From assembly GCF_025837095.1 (NCBI RefSeq), contig NZ_CP107551.1, positions 2,660,668-2,724,667 on the forward strand: DNA of 64,000 nucleotides, given 5' to 3'. Of the stretch, positions 22,151 to 30,181 are shown one piece after another. The stretch comes from Rhodococcus sp. Z13 (lineage in GTDB: Bacteria > Actinomycetota > Actinomycetes > Mycobacteriales > Mycobacteriaceae). Numbering within the stretch: the stretch's first letter is position 1; the number at the start of each line of letters is the position of its first letter. The notes beneath the pieces are model-generated. The model was given only the letters and a program-made list of their open reading frames with translations, made no database searches and was not told the origin of the DNA. The position numbers and the translations under genes were made by a program.

Positions 22151-23811
22151 GCATTGCCTCCGTGATGCGTGCCGCCCGCAGCAGGCGGATGGTGACCGTC
22201 GGGTCCTGCGGTTCGGCGCTTGTCGAGTGCTGCGGCGAGAACCTCGCGATCGTCGAAGGGGTGTTTCACCCCGTCGATCTCCTGCCCGGTCTCGTGGCCC
22301 TTGCCCGCGACGAGGACGACGTCCCCGGGCTGTGCCCAGGCCACGGCGGCCTCGATGGCGGCCGCGCGATCGCCGAGTTCGCGGATCTCGCCGCGGTCCC
22401 CGGCCGGGACGGACCAGGCGCCGTCGAGGACGGCGGCGCGGATCGCCGCGGGGTTCTCGGTGCGCGGGTTGTCGTCGGTCACGATCAGCAGTTCGGCGCC
22501 GCGGGCGGCGACCTCCCCCATGATCGGCCGCTTGGTGCGGTCGCGGTCGCCGCCGGCGCCGATCACCACGGCGATGCGGCCGGAGGTGGCAGCGCGGAGC
22601 GTCTCGAGGACGGCGCCGAGCGCGGCGGGCTTGTGCGCGTAGTCGACGACGGCGAGGAAGTCCTGGCCCCGGTCGACGCGCTCGACCCGTCCGGGGACGG
22701 CGACGTGCGCGATGCCGCGGATCGCGGCGTCGACGTCCGCGCCGACGGCCTCGCAGATCGCCACGGCGAGCGCGGCGTTGGTGACGTTGTAGCGGCCGGG
22801 CAGCCCGACGGTGCCCGGCCGGGCGACGCCGTCCGGCCCGGTCAGGGTGAAACGCTGGGTGCCGTCGGCCAGCGACTCGTCGGCGGTGACGGTCCAGTCG
22901 GCGGCGCGGCCGGTGGCGACGGTGCGCACCGCGTCCCGGTCGTCGCGACCGATGCGGGCGAGCTCGGCGGCGCGGACGCCCCATTCGTCGTCGACGCACA
23001 CCACCGCGCGGCGGGCCCGCACCGCCGAGTCCGCCGCGAACAGGCGGGCCTTCGCGGAGAAGTAGTCGTCGAGATCCTTGTGGAAGTCGAGGTGGTCCTG
23101 GGAGAGGTTGGTGAACGCCCCGACGGCGAAGTCGGTGGCGGCGACCCGGCCGAGCGCCAGGGCATGGCTGGAGACCTCCATGACCACGGTGTCGACGCCG
23201 CGTTCGCGCATGACCGCGAACAGGGCGTGCAGCTGCGGGGCCTCCGGGGTGGTCAGCGAGCTGGGCAGGCGGGTGCCGCCGATGCGGGTCTCCACGGTGC
23301 CCACGAGACCGGTGGCGCGGCCGGCGGCGGCGAGGCCCGCCTCGACGAGATAGGCGGTGGTGGTCTTGCCGGAGGTGCCGGTGATGCCGATGACCTGCAT
23401 GCTCCGGGAGGGATGGCCGTAGACGGTCGCGGAGGCGGTGCCGAGCACCGAACGCGGATCGGGGTGCACGAGCACCGGGACCGGTCGCGTGCTCGCCGCG
23501 GCCACGAGGTCGCGGCCGGCGGCGTCGGTGAGGACCGCGACGGCGCCGTGGTCGAGGGCCGTGGCGGCGAAGGACGCCCCGTGCGCGTGGGCGCCGGGCA
23601 GCGCCGCGAACAGGTCGCCCGGGCGGATGCCCTGCGCGCGCAGGTCGATTCCGGTCACCGCGAGGTCGCCCTGCGGGGACGGCTCGCCCCCCACGATCTC
23701 GATGTGCGCCCCGACGGCCACCGCGAGGTCGGAGAGCTGCGTCATCGGTGGATGTTCGGGTCTCCGCCCCTCCTCCGGAGGAGACGGATCCGGACTCGAT
23801 GGCACAGGCAC
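22147..23811 (-). CDS. murE: UDP-MurNAc-L-Ala-D-Glu--meso-diaminopimelate ligase
   Basis: A 554-residue ligase adding the third stem residue. The P-loop reads IGITGTSGKTTTAYL, and the amino-acid specificity motif DNPRTENP (DNPR) indicates meso-diaminopimelate, the usual residue in Rhodococcus. I chose the GTG at 23811 because GAGAGGA lies about 6 nt upstream and related MurE proteins carry a short N-terminal extension; an ATG at 23745 is the alternative. About 160 bp separate it from pbpB, the only sizeable gap within murE-mraY-murD. Confidence 0.93.
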   Translation of the reverse strand: MPVPSSPDPSPPEEGRRPEHPPMTQLSDLAVAVGAHIEIVGGEPSPQGDLAVTGIDLRAQGIRPGDLFAALPGAHAHGASFAATALDHGAVAVLTDAAGRDLVAAASTRPVPVLVHPDPRSVLGTASATVYGHPSRSMQVIGITGTSGKTTTAYLVEAGLAAAGRATGLVGTVETRIGGTRLPSSLTTPEAPQLHALFAVMRERGVDTVVMEVSSHALALGRVAATDFAVGAFTNLSQDHLDFHKDLDDYFSAKARLFAADSAVRARRAVVCVDDEWGVRAAELARIGRDDRDAVRTVATGRAADWTVTADESLADGTQRFTLTGPDGVARPGTVGLPGRYNVTNAALAVAICEAVGADVDAAIRGIAHVAVPGRVERVDRGQDFLAVVDYAHKPAALGAVLETLRAATSGRIAVVIGAGGDRDRTKRPIMGEVAARGAELLIVTDDNPRTENPAAIRAAVLDGAWSVPAGDRGEIRELGDRAAAIEAAVAWAQPGDVVLVAGKGHETGQEIDGVKHPFDDREVLAAALDKRRTAGPDGHHPPAAGGTHHGGNA

Positions 23812-23970
23812 CAGATTCCTCTCACTTCGCTGCAGCCTCGTGCTGCAGGCTCGTCGAACGGTCCACGGGGTCTCGCCCCTTGTCCCCGGCCCCGGGAGCA
23901 CGTCCCGGGCGGGTACCCGTCGTGTCACGTTACCGACGTGTCAGGTTACCGAGGGGAGCCGGGCACATCG

Positions 23971-25743
23971 TCAGTCGATCTGAAGGATCAACCTGCTCTC
24001 CGGCTCGGTCGACAACGGGACCGCGTCGCGCTGCAGCAGCCACGACGCGATGGTGCGGAACAACGGTGCCGCGGACTGCCCGCCGCTGCCGTCGGAACTG
24101 CGGGTCGGTGCGTCGAGCATGATCCCGACGACGTAGCGGGGATCGTCGGCGGGGGCGATCCCCGCGAAGGTGATCCAGTACTCCGAGTTCGAGTAGCACT
24201 TGCAGTTCGGATCGATCTGCTGGGCGGTGCCGGTCTTGCCGGAGATCTGGTAGCCCTCGATGGCGGCGCCGGTGCCGGTGCCGCGCTGGTTGCCCGTGTC
24301 GTCCTGGACGACGGAGCGGAACATGTCGCGGACGGTCGCGGCGGTCTGCGGGCTGATCACCCGGATCGGATCCGGGACGGCGGTCTCGGTGCGGGACCCG
24401 TCCGGCCCGATCGTGGCCCGCACGATCCGCGGCGGGATGCGTTCGCCGTCGTTGGCGATGGTCTGGTAGATCGCCGTCATCTGCAGCAGGGTCATCGACA
24501 GGCCCTGGCCGATCGGCAGGTTCGCGAAGGTGCCGCCCGACCACTGTTCGCGGCTGGGCAGCAGACCGGCGGACTCGCCGGGCAGGCCCACCTCGGTGCG
24601 CTGCCCGAGGCCGAACAGGTCCAGCATCTGGGCGAAGCGGTCCTCACCGATGCGCTGGGCGAGCATCAGGGTGCCGACGTTCGACGACTTCCCGAACACA
24701 CCGGTGGTGGTGTAGGGCACGACGCCGTGGTCCCAGGCGTCCTTGACGGTCGCGCCGGCCATGGTGATGCTGCCGGGCACCTGCAGCACCTCGTCGGGGG
24801 TGGTCAGGCCGTCCTCGATGGCCGCCGCCGCGGTGATGATCTTGTTGACGGAGCCGGGTTCGAACGGTGAGCTGACGGCGAGATTGCCCATCTCCGCGTC
24901 CGGCGGGTTGTTGGCCACGCCGATCGACGGGTCGAAGGTGCCGTCGTTGGACATGGCGAGGACCTCGCCGGTCAGCGCGTCGAGCACCACGGCCGAGGCG
25001 CTCCTCGCCCCGGACAGGTCCTTGGCGCGCTGCACCTCCTGCTGCACGTGGTACTGCAGGTCGTTGTCGATGGTCAGCTCGACCGACGAGCCGTCGACGG
25101 CGGGTTGCCGGTCGCGCCAGCTGCCGGGGATCACGGCGCCGTCGGAGCCGCGGTCGTAGGTGGACGAGCCGTCGGTGCCGGCGAGGATCGCGTCCATCGA
25201 CGCCTCGAGGCCGATCAGGCCGTGGCCGTCCCAGCCGGTCGCGCCGACGATGTTCGCCGCGAGGGAGCCGCCGGGATACAGGCGGATGTCCTGACGTTCG
25301 GTGCCGACCTTGTCGTATTCGTCGACGATCTCCGCGGCCACCCCGGGGTCGACGCCGCGCGCGAGGTACACGAACGTCTCGTCGCTCTCGAGCAGGTCGA
25401 GCAGATCCTCCTTGGGCGCCGCGGCGCCGAGCGCGTCGTGGATGGCGGTCGCGACGCCGTCGAGATACTCCGGGACCGTGGGCAGGGAGGGATCCTTCGC
25501 GCGTTCCTCCTCGAGTTCCTTGCGGACCCGCACCGGCTGGAATGTCAGTGCCTTCGCCTCCATCGTGTAGGCGAGGGGGTTGCCGTTGCGGTCGGCGATG
25601 GTGCCGCGCGTCGCGGGTTCGACGAGGCGGGTGGTGCGCTGGCTCGCGGCCTCCGCGGACAGGCTCGGTGCCTGCACGAGCTGGACCGACAGCAGCTGCA
25701 GCACGGCGAGGCCGAGCGCACCGAACATCACGGCCCGACCCAC
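23971..25743 (-). CDS. pbpB: Class B penicillin-binding protein PbpB (FtsI), N-terminus broken
   Basis: The septal transpeptidase partner of FtsW. Active-site motifs are intact: EPGSVNKI (SxxK), KSSNVGT (SxN) and SGKTGTAQ (KTG), and the pedestal domain begins TRGTIADRNGNPLAY. The first start codon in this frame is GTG 25743, which would leave the protein with a bare transmembrane helix. In-frame codons continue upstream to about 25866 and encode a basic, Arg/Pro-rich cytoplasmic tail (TTTRSGKRDRTGFPYRNR) without any start codon. The expected coupled GTG (25871, overlapping the upstream stop) is one base out of frame. The true gene probably runs to 25871. Confidence 0.93.
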   Translation of the reverse strand: MGRAVMFGALGLAVLQLLSVQLVQAPSLSAEAASQRTTRLVEPATRGTIADRNGNPLAYTMEAKALTFQPVRVRKELEEERAKDPSLPTVPEYLDGVATAIHDALGAAAPKEDLLDLLESDETFVYLARGVDPGVAAEIVDEYDKVGTERQDIRLYPGGSLAANIVGATGWDGHGLIGLEASMDAILAGTDGSSTYDRGSDGAVIPGSWRDRQPAVDGSSVELTIDNDLQYHVQQEVQRAKDLSGARSASAVVLDALTGEVLAMSNDGTFDPSIGVANNPPDAEMGNLAVSSPFEPGSVNKIITAAAAIEDGLTTPDEVLQVPGSITMAGATVKDAWDHGVVPYTTTGVFGKSSNVGTLMLAQRIGEDRFAQMLDLFGLGQRTEVGLPGESAGLLPSREQWSGGTFANLPIGQGLSMTLLQMTAIYQTIANDGERIPPRIVRATIGPDGSRTETAVPDPIRVISPQTAATVRDMFRSVVQDDTGNQRGTGTGAAIEGYQISGKTGTAQQIDPNCKCYSNSEYWITFAGIAPADDPRYVVGIMLDAPTRSSDGSGGQSAAPLFRTIASWLLQRDAVPLSTEPESRLILQID

Positions 25744-25867
25744 CCGGTTGCGGTAGGGGAACCCCGTCCTGTCGCGCTTGCCGGAGCGGGTGGTGGTGCG
25801 TGCACGGACGCCGCGCGGCGCGGGGGCGGGTCGCCTCCGCGGTGCGCGGCGGGGGTGGAGCGATCGG

Positions 25868-26683
25868 TCACCGAAGTCCGTCCTCGGGTTCCGGCGGCAC
25901 GGTCTGTCCGGGGGCGATGCTGCGGGGCGCCTCGGGTTGCGGCAGTTCGCTCACGATCGTCGATTGTTCCGCGACCGGCGCCGCCGGTGCGGGAGCCGGG
26001 CCCTCCGGCGTGGCGCCGGGCTCCGGCGCCGGGGTCTGCCCCTCTTCGACGGTGGATGCGGCGCGCCGGCCGTCGTCGCCGACGGACCGCGGCCGCGGCT
26101 GTCCCTCCTGCACGTCCTCGCGGACGTCCTCGAGGGGGCGCGGGCTCTCCGCGCCGGGGCTGCCGGCCAGCGGGGTCTGGATCCGGGCGTCGGCGCGGGC
26201 CGGCGGATCGAGCGGCGCGGGCGGTGCGCCCTGGGCGGGCACGGGATCGCCCACGACCTGCACCGAGCCGTCCTCGGCGACGACAAGGCGGGCGACCTGA
26301 CCGGCGGGGATCATGCCGAGCCGGGCCGCGGCGAGCGCGAGGGCCGGAGCGGAGTTGCCGGTTTCCACGTCGCGCTGCAGCACGGCGCGTTTCTGGGTGA
26401 GGCTCTCGTTGTAGGCGCGGGCCGCGCTGAGTTCGTAGGAGTCCTCCGTGGCGCGGGTGGTGAGCAGCAGCGTCACCGCCATGCCCACTCCCAGCAGCGC
26501 GATGATGGTGGCCACGAAGGGGATCCGGGTGCGCACCCGCCCGCCGCCGAGCCGGCGGCCCCGCGTCTCGGTCGGCGACAGGCCGAGCTGGGCGGCCCGC
26601 TGCGAACGGCGCTGGTAGGCACGTTGTGCTGCTGTCGATCGACCGGGCTGCCGACGCTGCGAAGGTGGCACCTTGACGGTCAT
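25868..26683 (-). CDS. ftsL: FtsL-like septum formation protein (Rv2164c position)
   Basis: A 271-residue bitopic protein: basic cytoplasmic N-terminus, one transmembrane helix (about residues 54-76, IPFVATIIALLGVGMAV), a short coiled coil (YNESLTQKRAVLQRDV), then a long Pro/Ala/Glu-rich extracytoplasmic tail. This is the FtsL-type layout, and the gene sits between rsmH and pbpB where Rv2164c lies. The ATG has a strong AGGAGG 6-8 nt upstream that overlaps the rsmH stop. Division role is inferred from position and topology. Confidence 0.85.
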   Translation of the reverse strand: MTVKVPPSQRRQPGRSTAAQRAYQRRSQRAAQLGLSPTETRGRRLGGGRVRTRIPFVATIIALLGVGMAVTLLLTTRATEDSYELSAARAYNESLTQKRAVLQRDVETGNSAPALALAAARLGMIPAGQVARLVVAEDGSVQVVGDPVPAQGAPPAPLDPPARADARIQTPLAGSPGAESPRPLEDVREDVQEGQPRPRSVGDDGRRAASTVEEGQTPAPEPGATPEGPAPAPAAPVAEQSTIVSELPQPEAPRSIAPGQTVPPEPEDGLR

Positions 26684-26686
26684 CGG

Positions 26687-27736
26687 TTACCTCCTGGCGA
26701 TTCGTTCTGCAGCACGCAGGCGGACGGGTGCCGAACGTGGATTGACCTCGATCTCGTGGTCGTCGGCCCGTTCCGCACCGCGGGTGAGGATCCGCAGCTC
26801 GGGGCCCATTCCGGGCAGTTCGACCGGGAGACCTTCGGGGCTGCGGGATTTCGCGCGCGGAGTGAGTTCCTGTTTGACGACCTTGTCCTCCAGCGACTGG
26901 TAGGACATGAACACGACGCGGCCGCCCACCGCGAGCGCGTCGAGGGCGTCGGGGATCGCCGCGCGCAGCGAGTCCAGCTCGGCGTTGACCTCCACGCGCA
27001 GGGCCTGGAAGGTGCGTTTGGCGGGATGCCCGCCGGTGCGGCGGGTGGCGGCGGGGATCGTGCGGTACAGCAGTTCGACCAGCTCACCGCTGGTGCGGAA
27101 GGGCTGCTTGGCGCGGGTGCGCACGATCTCCGAGGCGATCTTCCCGGCGAAGCGTTCCTCGCCGTAGGTACTCAGGATACGGGCGAGATCGCCGTGGCTG
27201 TAGGTGTTGAGCACGTCCGCGGCGGTGATGCCCGTGGTGGGGTCCATCCGCATGTCGAGCGGGGCGTCCTTGGAGTACGCGAAGCCGCGGTCGGCCTCGT
27301 CGAGCTGCATGGACGACACTCCGAGGTCGAACAGGACGGCGTGGACCGAGCCCACCCGGTCGAGGCCGATGCTCTCGAGGGCGTCGGCGATGCCGTCGTA
27401 GCGGGTGTGCACGAAGTCGGTGCGGCCGGCGAACCGGGCGAGACGACGCTGTGCGATGGCCAGCGCGTCGGGATCGCGGTCGAGACCGACGAGACGCAGA
27501 CCGGGATAGGTCTCGAGGAAGTGTTCGGAGTGGCCGCCGAGGCCGAGGGTGGCGTCGACGTAGACCGCACCCTCGCCGCCGGGTCCGACGGCCTCGATCG
27601 CGGGCCCGAGGATCTCGACCGCGCGGTCGAGCATGACAGGGACATGACCGAACTCCTGCGAATCCTGCGGAGAGTCCGTACCGGTCTCCGCGGCCTCACC
27701 TGCGCCGGGGACCGAATCGTCCTCGCCGTCCACCAT
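26687..27736 (-). CDS. rsmH: 16S rRNA m4C1402 methyltransferase
   Basis: A 349-residue SAM-dependent N4-methyltransferase (MraW). Motif [33 protein letters not shown], the [20 protein letters not shown] signature and [15 protein letters not shown] are all visible. It methylates C1402 in the ribosomal P site and is always near mraZ. The ATG follows GGAGGA by 2-4 nt. The C-terminus (AAERIARR) overlaps the ribosome-binding site of the ftsL-like gene. Confidence 0.97.
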   Translation of the reverse strand: MVDGEDDSVPGAGEAAETGTDSPQDSQEFGHVPVMLDRAVEILGPAIEAVGPGGEGAVYVDATLGLGGHSEHFLETYPGLRLVGLDRDPDALAIAQRRLARFAGRTDFVHTRYDGIADALESIGLDRVGSVHAVLFDLGVSSMQLDEADRGFAYSKDAPLDMRMDPTTGITAADVLNTYSHGDLARILSTYGEERFAGKIASEIVRTRAKQPFRTSGELVELLYRTIPAATRRTGGHPAKRTFQALRVEVNAELDSLRAAIPDALDALAVGGRVVFMSYQSLEDKVVKQELTPRAKSRSPEGLPVELPGMGPELRILTRGAERADDHEIEVNPRSAPVRLRAAERIARR

Positions 27737-27883
27737 TGTCTCCTCCGGAATCCTGCTCGGGCCGCCTACGGTCTGGGGTGGTCGTCGGGGTGGACGCTGG
27801 TGTCGCCTCGTGCCGATCTCACGCTCCGGGTCGACGCGGGAGGGTCGATGCCGAAGGGGCGATACGGAAGACGGCGAATGCCT

Positions 27884-28000
27884 CGAGGTCTCTGTCCGAC
27901 CCCGGTGGGACCTGACGCCGGGGAAGTGCGTCAGGGCCCTCCGGTCCGTACCTGGCGCTGGGGAAGTGCGTCAGGGCCGGTACATCGGACAGAGGCCTCG
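27884..28000 (-). other. Compound hairpin element between mraZ and rsmH
   Basis: Outer arms at 27884-27899 and 27985-28000 are inverted repeats of 16 nt with one non-Watson-Crick pair. Between them sit two 28-nt imperfect direct repeats (27911-27938 and 27951-27978, period 40) differing at two positions; the first folds as an 8-bp CCTGACGC/GCGTCAGG hairpin. The element fills the otherwise gene-free 293 bp between mraZ (28030) and rsmH (27736) and would be in the mraZ-rsmH mRNA. Function is unknown. Confidence 0.8.
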
Positions 28001-28029
28001 CGGCACTCGCCGCGCAGCCTCGACGGTGG

Positions 28030-28461
28030 TTACAAGATGTCGCGCAGTGCTTCGTCTCTCGCTTCCGAGAAGTCCTCCTCGTGTTCGGCGAGGTAGGTCT
28101 CCCACCTCTCCGCGTCCCAGATCTCGAGGTACTTGACCGAGCCGATCACCACGCAGTCCTTGGTCAGCCCGGCGTACCTGCGGTGCGCCGCGGTCAGAGT
28201 GATCCGGCCCTGAGCATCGGGACGCTGTTCCTCCGTCCCGGAGGCGAGACTGCGCAGGAACGCGCGCGCCTGCGGATTGCTCCGTGAAGCACTGGCGGCG
28301 CGTTCGGCGAGCGCGGCGAACTCGTCGCGAGGGAACACGGTGAGGCTGTGATCCTGCCCCTTCGTGATCATCAACCCTCCCGCCAGTTCGTCTCGGTATT
28401 TGGCCGGCAGCGTGAGCCGGCCTTTGTCGTCCAGCTTGGGAGTGTAGGTACCGAGGAACAC
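28030..28461 (-). CDS. mraZ: Transcriptional regulator MraZ
   Basis: A 143-residue protein with two AbrB-like SWIM halves, each with the DNA-binding signature ([20 protein letters not shown] near the N-terminus, and [18 protein letters not shown]). MraZ forms ring-shaped oligomers that bind tandem TGGGN boxes and repress the dcw promoter. The GTG at 28461 gives the canonical FLGTYTPK start and has GGGGAGG about 8 nt upstream; the 16-residue extension to 28509 overlaps the leader. Its operator lies at 28524-28548. Confidence 0.97.
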   Translation of the reverse strand: MFLGTYTPKLDDKGRLTLPAKYRDELAGGLMITKGQDHSLTVFPRDEFAALAERAASASRSNPQARAFLRSLASGTEEQRPDAQGRITLTAAHRRYAGLTKDCVVIGSVKYLEIWDAERWETYLAEHEEDFSEARDEALRDIL

Positions 28462-28523
28462 TCTCGGCGCCTCCCCGCTGCCGGACGGATGCTTTCCGCG
28501 GCGTGACACCTCGCCCCGCCGTG

Positions 28524-28548
28524 CCCCACACTACCCCACTTTGCCCCA
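28524..28548 (-). promoter_or_regulatory. MraZ operator (three TGGGG boxes, 10-bp period) over the mraZ promoter
   Basis: On the minus strand TGGGG occurs at 28548-28544, 28538-28534 and 28528-28524, each separated by exactly 5 nt, which is the known MraZ box arrangement. A -10 candidate TAGTGT (28533-28528) lies within the array, with TTTCCG about 16 nt upstream, so binding would block polymerase. Confidence 0.9.
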
Positions 28549-28800
28549 CCGGAAACGGATTACCACGCCCGCCACGGGCGTGTTGTCGTCACATTTCCTG
28601 TTCAGCGGGGTGGAGCGGAGTGGGGACGCGGATCCCGCGGGGCGGGACACGGATTGGGCGAGAGTGCGCGGATCGGGTCCTGGGCGTCGTGCGGCACCCG
28701 GAGCGCACGGGAGGCGACGGGCCGTCGTGTGCCGGATCGACGGATGTGGGGCGGAGTGGGGAATCGATGTGGGGCGGGGTGGGAGGAACTCCGGAGACAC
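28549..28800. other. Gene-free region with further TGGGN boxes
   Basis: No coding frame here is supported. On the plus strand there are TGGAG/TGGGG at 28611 and 28621, and TGGGG at 28747, 28757, 28770 with TGGGA at 28780; most neighbours are 10 bp apart, like MraZ boxes, but in the opposite orientation to the proximal operator. Confidence 0.55.
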
Positions 28801-28836
28801 GACGACGGCGCGACCCGGAAGGGTCGCGCCGTCGTC
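28801..28836 (-). terminator. Terminator of the DUF3040 gene
   Basis: A perfect 16-bp stem (28801-28816 with 28821-28836) closed by a GGAA tetraloop, 22 bp beyond the stop of the DUF3040 gene. Confidence 0.85.
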
Positions 28837-28857
28837 CGTCGATGCCTGTAGGGGCGG

Positions 28858-29274
28858 TCAGTCCTGCTCGAACCGCCGCCGGAATCGCTCCTCCATGCGG
28901 TTGGTGAAGCCACCCGAGGATTTCTTGCTGCCGCGGGAACCACGGCCGGGCTTCCCCGAACCGGACCCACCGGACGTGGCGCCGGGAATCGAGGGCTTGC
29001 GGCCCTCGATGATGAGCATCACGCCCGCCGCGAACATCACCAGGAACCCGAGCAGACTGATGATCGGGAAACCGCCGGGCTTCACCGGCAGGGCGACGCC
29101 TGCGATCAGCAGCGTCAGGCCCACTACGAACAGGGCGCCGGCCTGGAGCCGTCGCCGGTTCGACGCCATCCCCAACCGGCTTCCGCGCACGGTCGAGGCA
29201 AACTTGGGATCCTCAGCATAGAGCGCGCTCTCGATCTGATCGAGCATGCGCTGCTCGTGCTCGGAGAGTGGCAC
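28858..29274 (-). CDS. DUF3040 membrane protein (Rv2169c-like)
   Basis: A 138-residue protein with the DUF3040 N-terminal signature (MPLSEHEQRMLDQIESALYAEDPKFAS), two transmembrane helices (about residues 44-62 and 70-90) and a Gly/Ser/Lys-rich cytoplasmic tail. The family is confined to actinobacteria and always near mraZ; no function is known. GTG start with GGAGG 5-7 nt upstream. A possible -10 TATTAT lies at 29364-29359 (minus). Confidence 0.9.
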   Translation of the reverse strand: MPLSEHEQRMLDQIESALYAEDPKFASTVRGSRLGMASNRRRLQAGALFVVGLTLLIAGVALPVKPGGFPIISLLGFLVMFAAGVMLIIEGRKPSIPGATSGGSGSGKPGRGSRGSKKSSGGFTNRMEERFRRRFEQD

Positions 29275-29489
29275 GGTACCTCCCCCGGCACTAAACGGTG
29301 GCCACCGGATCCGTGGGGCGAATCCGGTGGGGGGCCGTCGGTACGGCCGCCTGATTCAATAATACGAGCAGATGTCGCATCGGACCACAAACTCCACACG
29401 TGAGTTCGATCCCTAGGACCACGGACGACGTTCCCGACGTCCCCGGCCCCGGGAGCACTTGGTCACGGGCCCTTGGTCATGACATTTCG

Positions 29490-29984
29490 TCACGCCCCGG
29501 TCCCGACCTCCGCGGAGGTTCCGGTCTCGGCGTCGAGGAAGCCCTCCACGTCGTGGAGGAAGTGGCCCACCTCGTCGTAGAAGGCCCCGGCCTCGTCGGC
29601 GTCCACCGCCCGGCTCACCCCCGCCTCGACGGCGGCCCGGGTGGACGAACGGTCGGCGAAGAAGTCGGCCCACACCGCGAAGGAGTCGTCGGCGCGCGCC
29701 ATGAGCGCCCAGGCGTTGCGGGTGGCGGGCCGGCGGGACACCGCCCGGCCGGTGCGCAGCTCCACCGCCGCGACGACGGCGCCCGCGCCGCGCAGCGCGG
29801 CGAGATAGGCGAGACGGAAACGTTCCCCCGGGCTGTCGGCGCCGGCCGCGTCGGAGAGCAGGTCGTCGGCCTTGCCCAGCAGCGTGGCGGCACGCGTCAA
29901 CAGGCCCCGGCCCATGCAGGCAGCCGGGCCGAGCGCGGGTGACGTCCGGCGTGGTCCGCGGCTCGCAGTTCGACCGTTCGTCAT
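29490..29984 (-). CDS. SAV_6107-type HEPN-domain protein
   Basis: A 164-residue, mostly helical Ala-rich protein. The order of helices (LLTRAATLLGKADDLL, RFRLAYLAALRGAGAVVAAV, AWALMARADDSFAVWADFF) matches what I recall as the SAV_6107 HEPN family found near dcw clusters in actinobacteria. HEPN domains are often RNases, but I do not see a clear RxxxxH pair, so activity is open. The ATG at 29984 is preferred over the GTG at 29990 because AGGAGG is 9 nt upstream. A LexA box lies 180 bp upstream. Confidence 0.75.
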   Translation of the reverse strand: MTNGRTASRGPRRTSPALGPAACMGRGLLTRAATLLGKADDLLSDAAGADSPGERFRLAYLAALRGAGAVVAAVELRTGRAVSRRPATRNAWALMARADDSFAVWADFFADRSSTRAAVEAGVSRAVDADEAGAFYDEVGHFLHDVEGFLDAETGTSAEVGTGA

Positions 29985-30017
29985 ACTCACGCACCTCCTA
30001 GCGTGGCCACATCCGCT

Positions 30018-30149
30018 TCAACGGTGCGGTATCCGGGGATGTTCCCGACGAAACGCCGTGCGGCGACCGTCACCTGCCCGGACGAGGGGCACCCCGGGGA
30101 CGGCGGGAGCTCCCTGGACGATCCGGTGATGTCCGCTTCCCTCGAACAT
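30018..30149 (-). CDS. Possible LexA-controlled small ORF (43 aa)
   Basis: ATG 30149 to TGA 30018 encodes a basic 43-residue peptide starting MFEGSGHHRIVQG and ending REHPRIPHR. It begins 17 bp downstream of the LexA box on the same strand and precedes the HEPN gene. No good Shine-Dalgarno sequence is visible and its ATG lies in the right arm of a 13-bp inverted repeat, so coding is speculative; it may be only leader RNA. Confidence 0.25.
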   Translation of the reverse strand: MFEGSGHHRIVQGAPAVPGVPLVRAGDGRRTAFRREHPRIPHR

Positions 30150-30158
30150 CACCGGATC
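30120..30158. repeat. 13-bp perfect inverted repeat
   Basis: GATCCGGTGATGT (30120-30132) and ACATCACCGGATC (30146-30158) are exact reverse complements with a 13-nt loop. It lies in the divergent region between the HEPN and GNAT genes, next to the LexA box. It could be a leader hairpin or a palindromic operator. Confidence 0.75.
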
Positions 30159-30165
30159 ACCAGTA

Positions 30166-30181
30166 TCGAACATGCGTTCGA
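30166..30181. promoter_or_regulatory. LexA (SOS) box
   Basis: TCGAACATGCGTTCGA matches the actinobacterial SOS box TCGAAC-N4-GTTCGA at all twelve fixed positions. A minus-strand -10 candidate TATATT (30194-30189) is 7 nt away, placing the box just downstream, at the start of a transcript toward the HEPN gene. Plus-strand control of the GNAT/crtO run is possible too. The rest of the 328-bp gap holds no clear gene. Confidence 0.85.

Noticed and set aside
22151-22999. Upstream open extension of murF through murE
   Set aside because: It is Arg-rich out-of-frame murE sequence; murF homology begins at ATG 22150.
23882-23901. 20-nt sequence also found at 29439-29458
   Set aside because: Exact match, but it is a GC-rich palindromic core with no common context; probably chance in this composition.
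27810-28136. Small plus-strand frame over the mraZ-rsmH spacer
   Set aside because: It reads through a hairpin-rich spacer and into mraZ antisense, with no ribosome-binding site.
28503-28907. Plus-strand frames in the mraZ upstream region
   Set aside because: Arg/Gly/Pro-rich composition and overlap with operator boxes and a terminator argue against coding.
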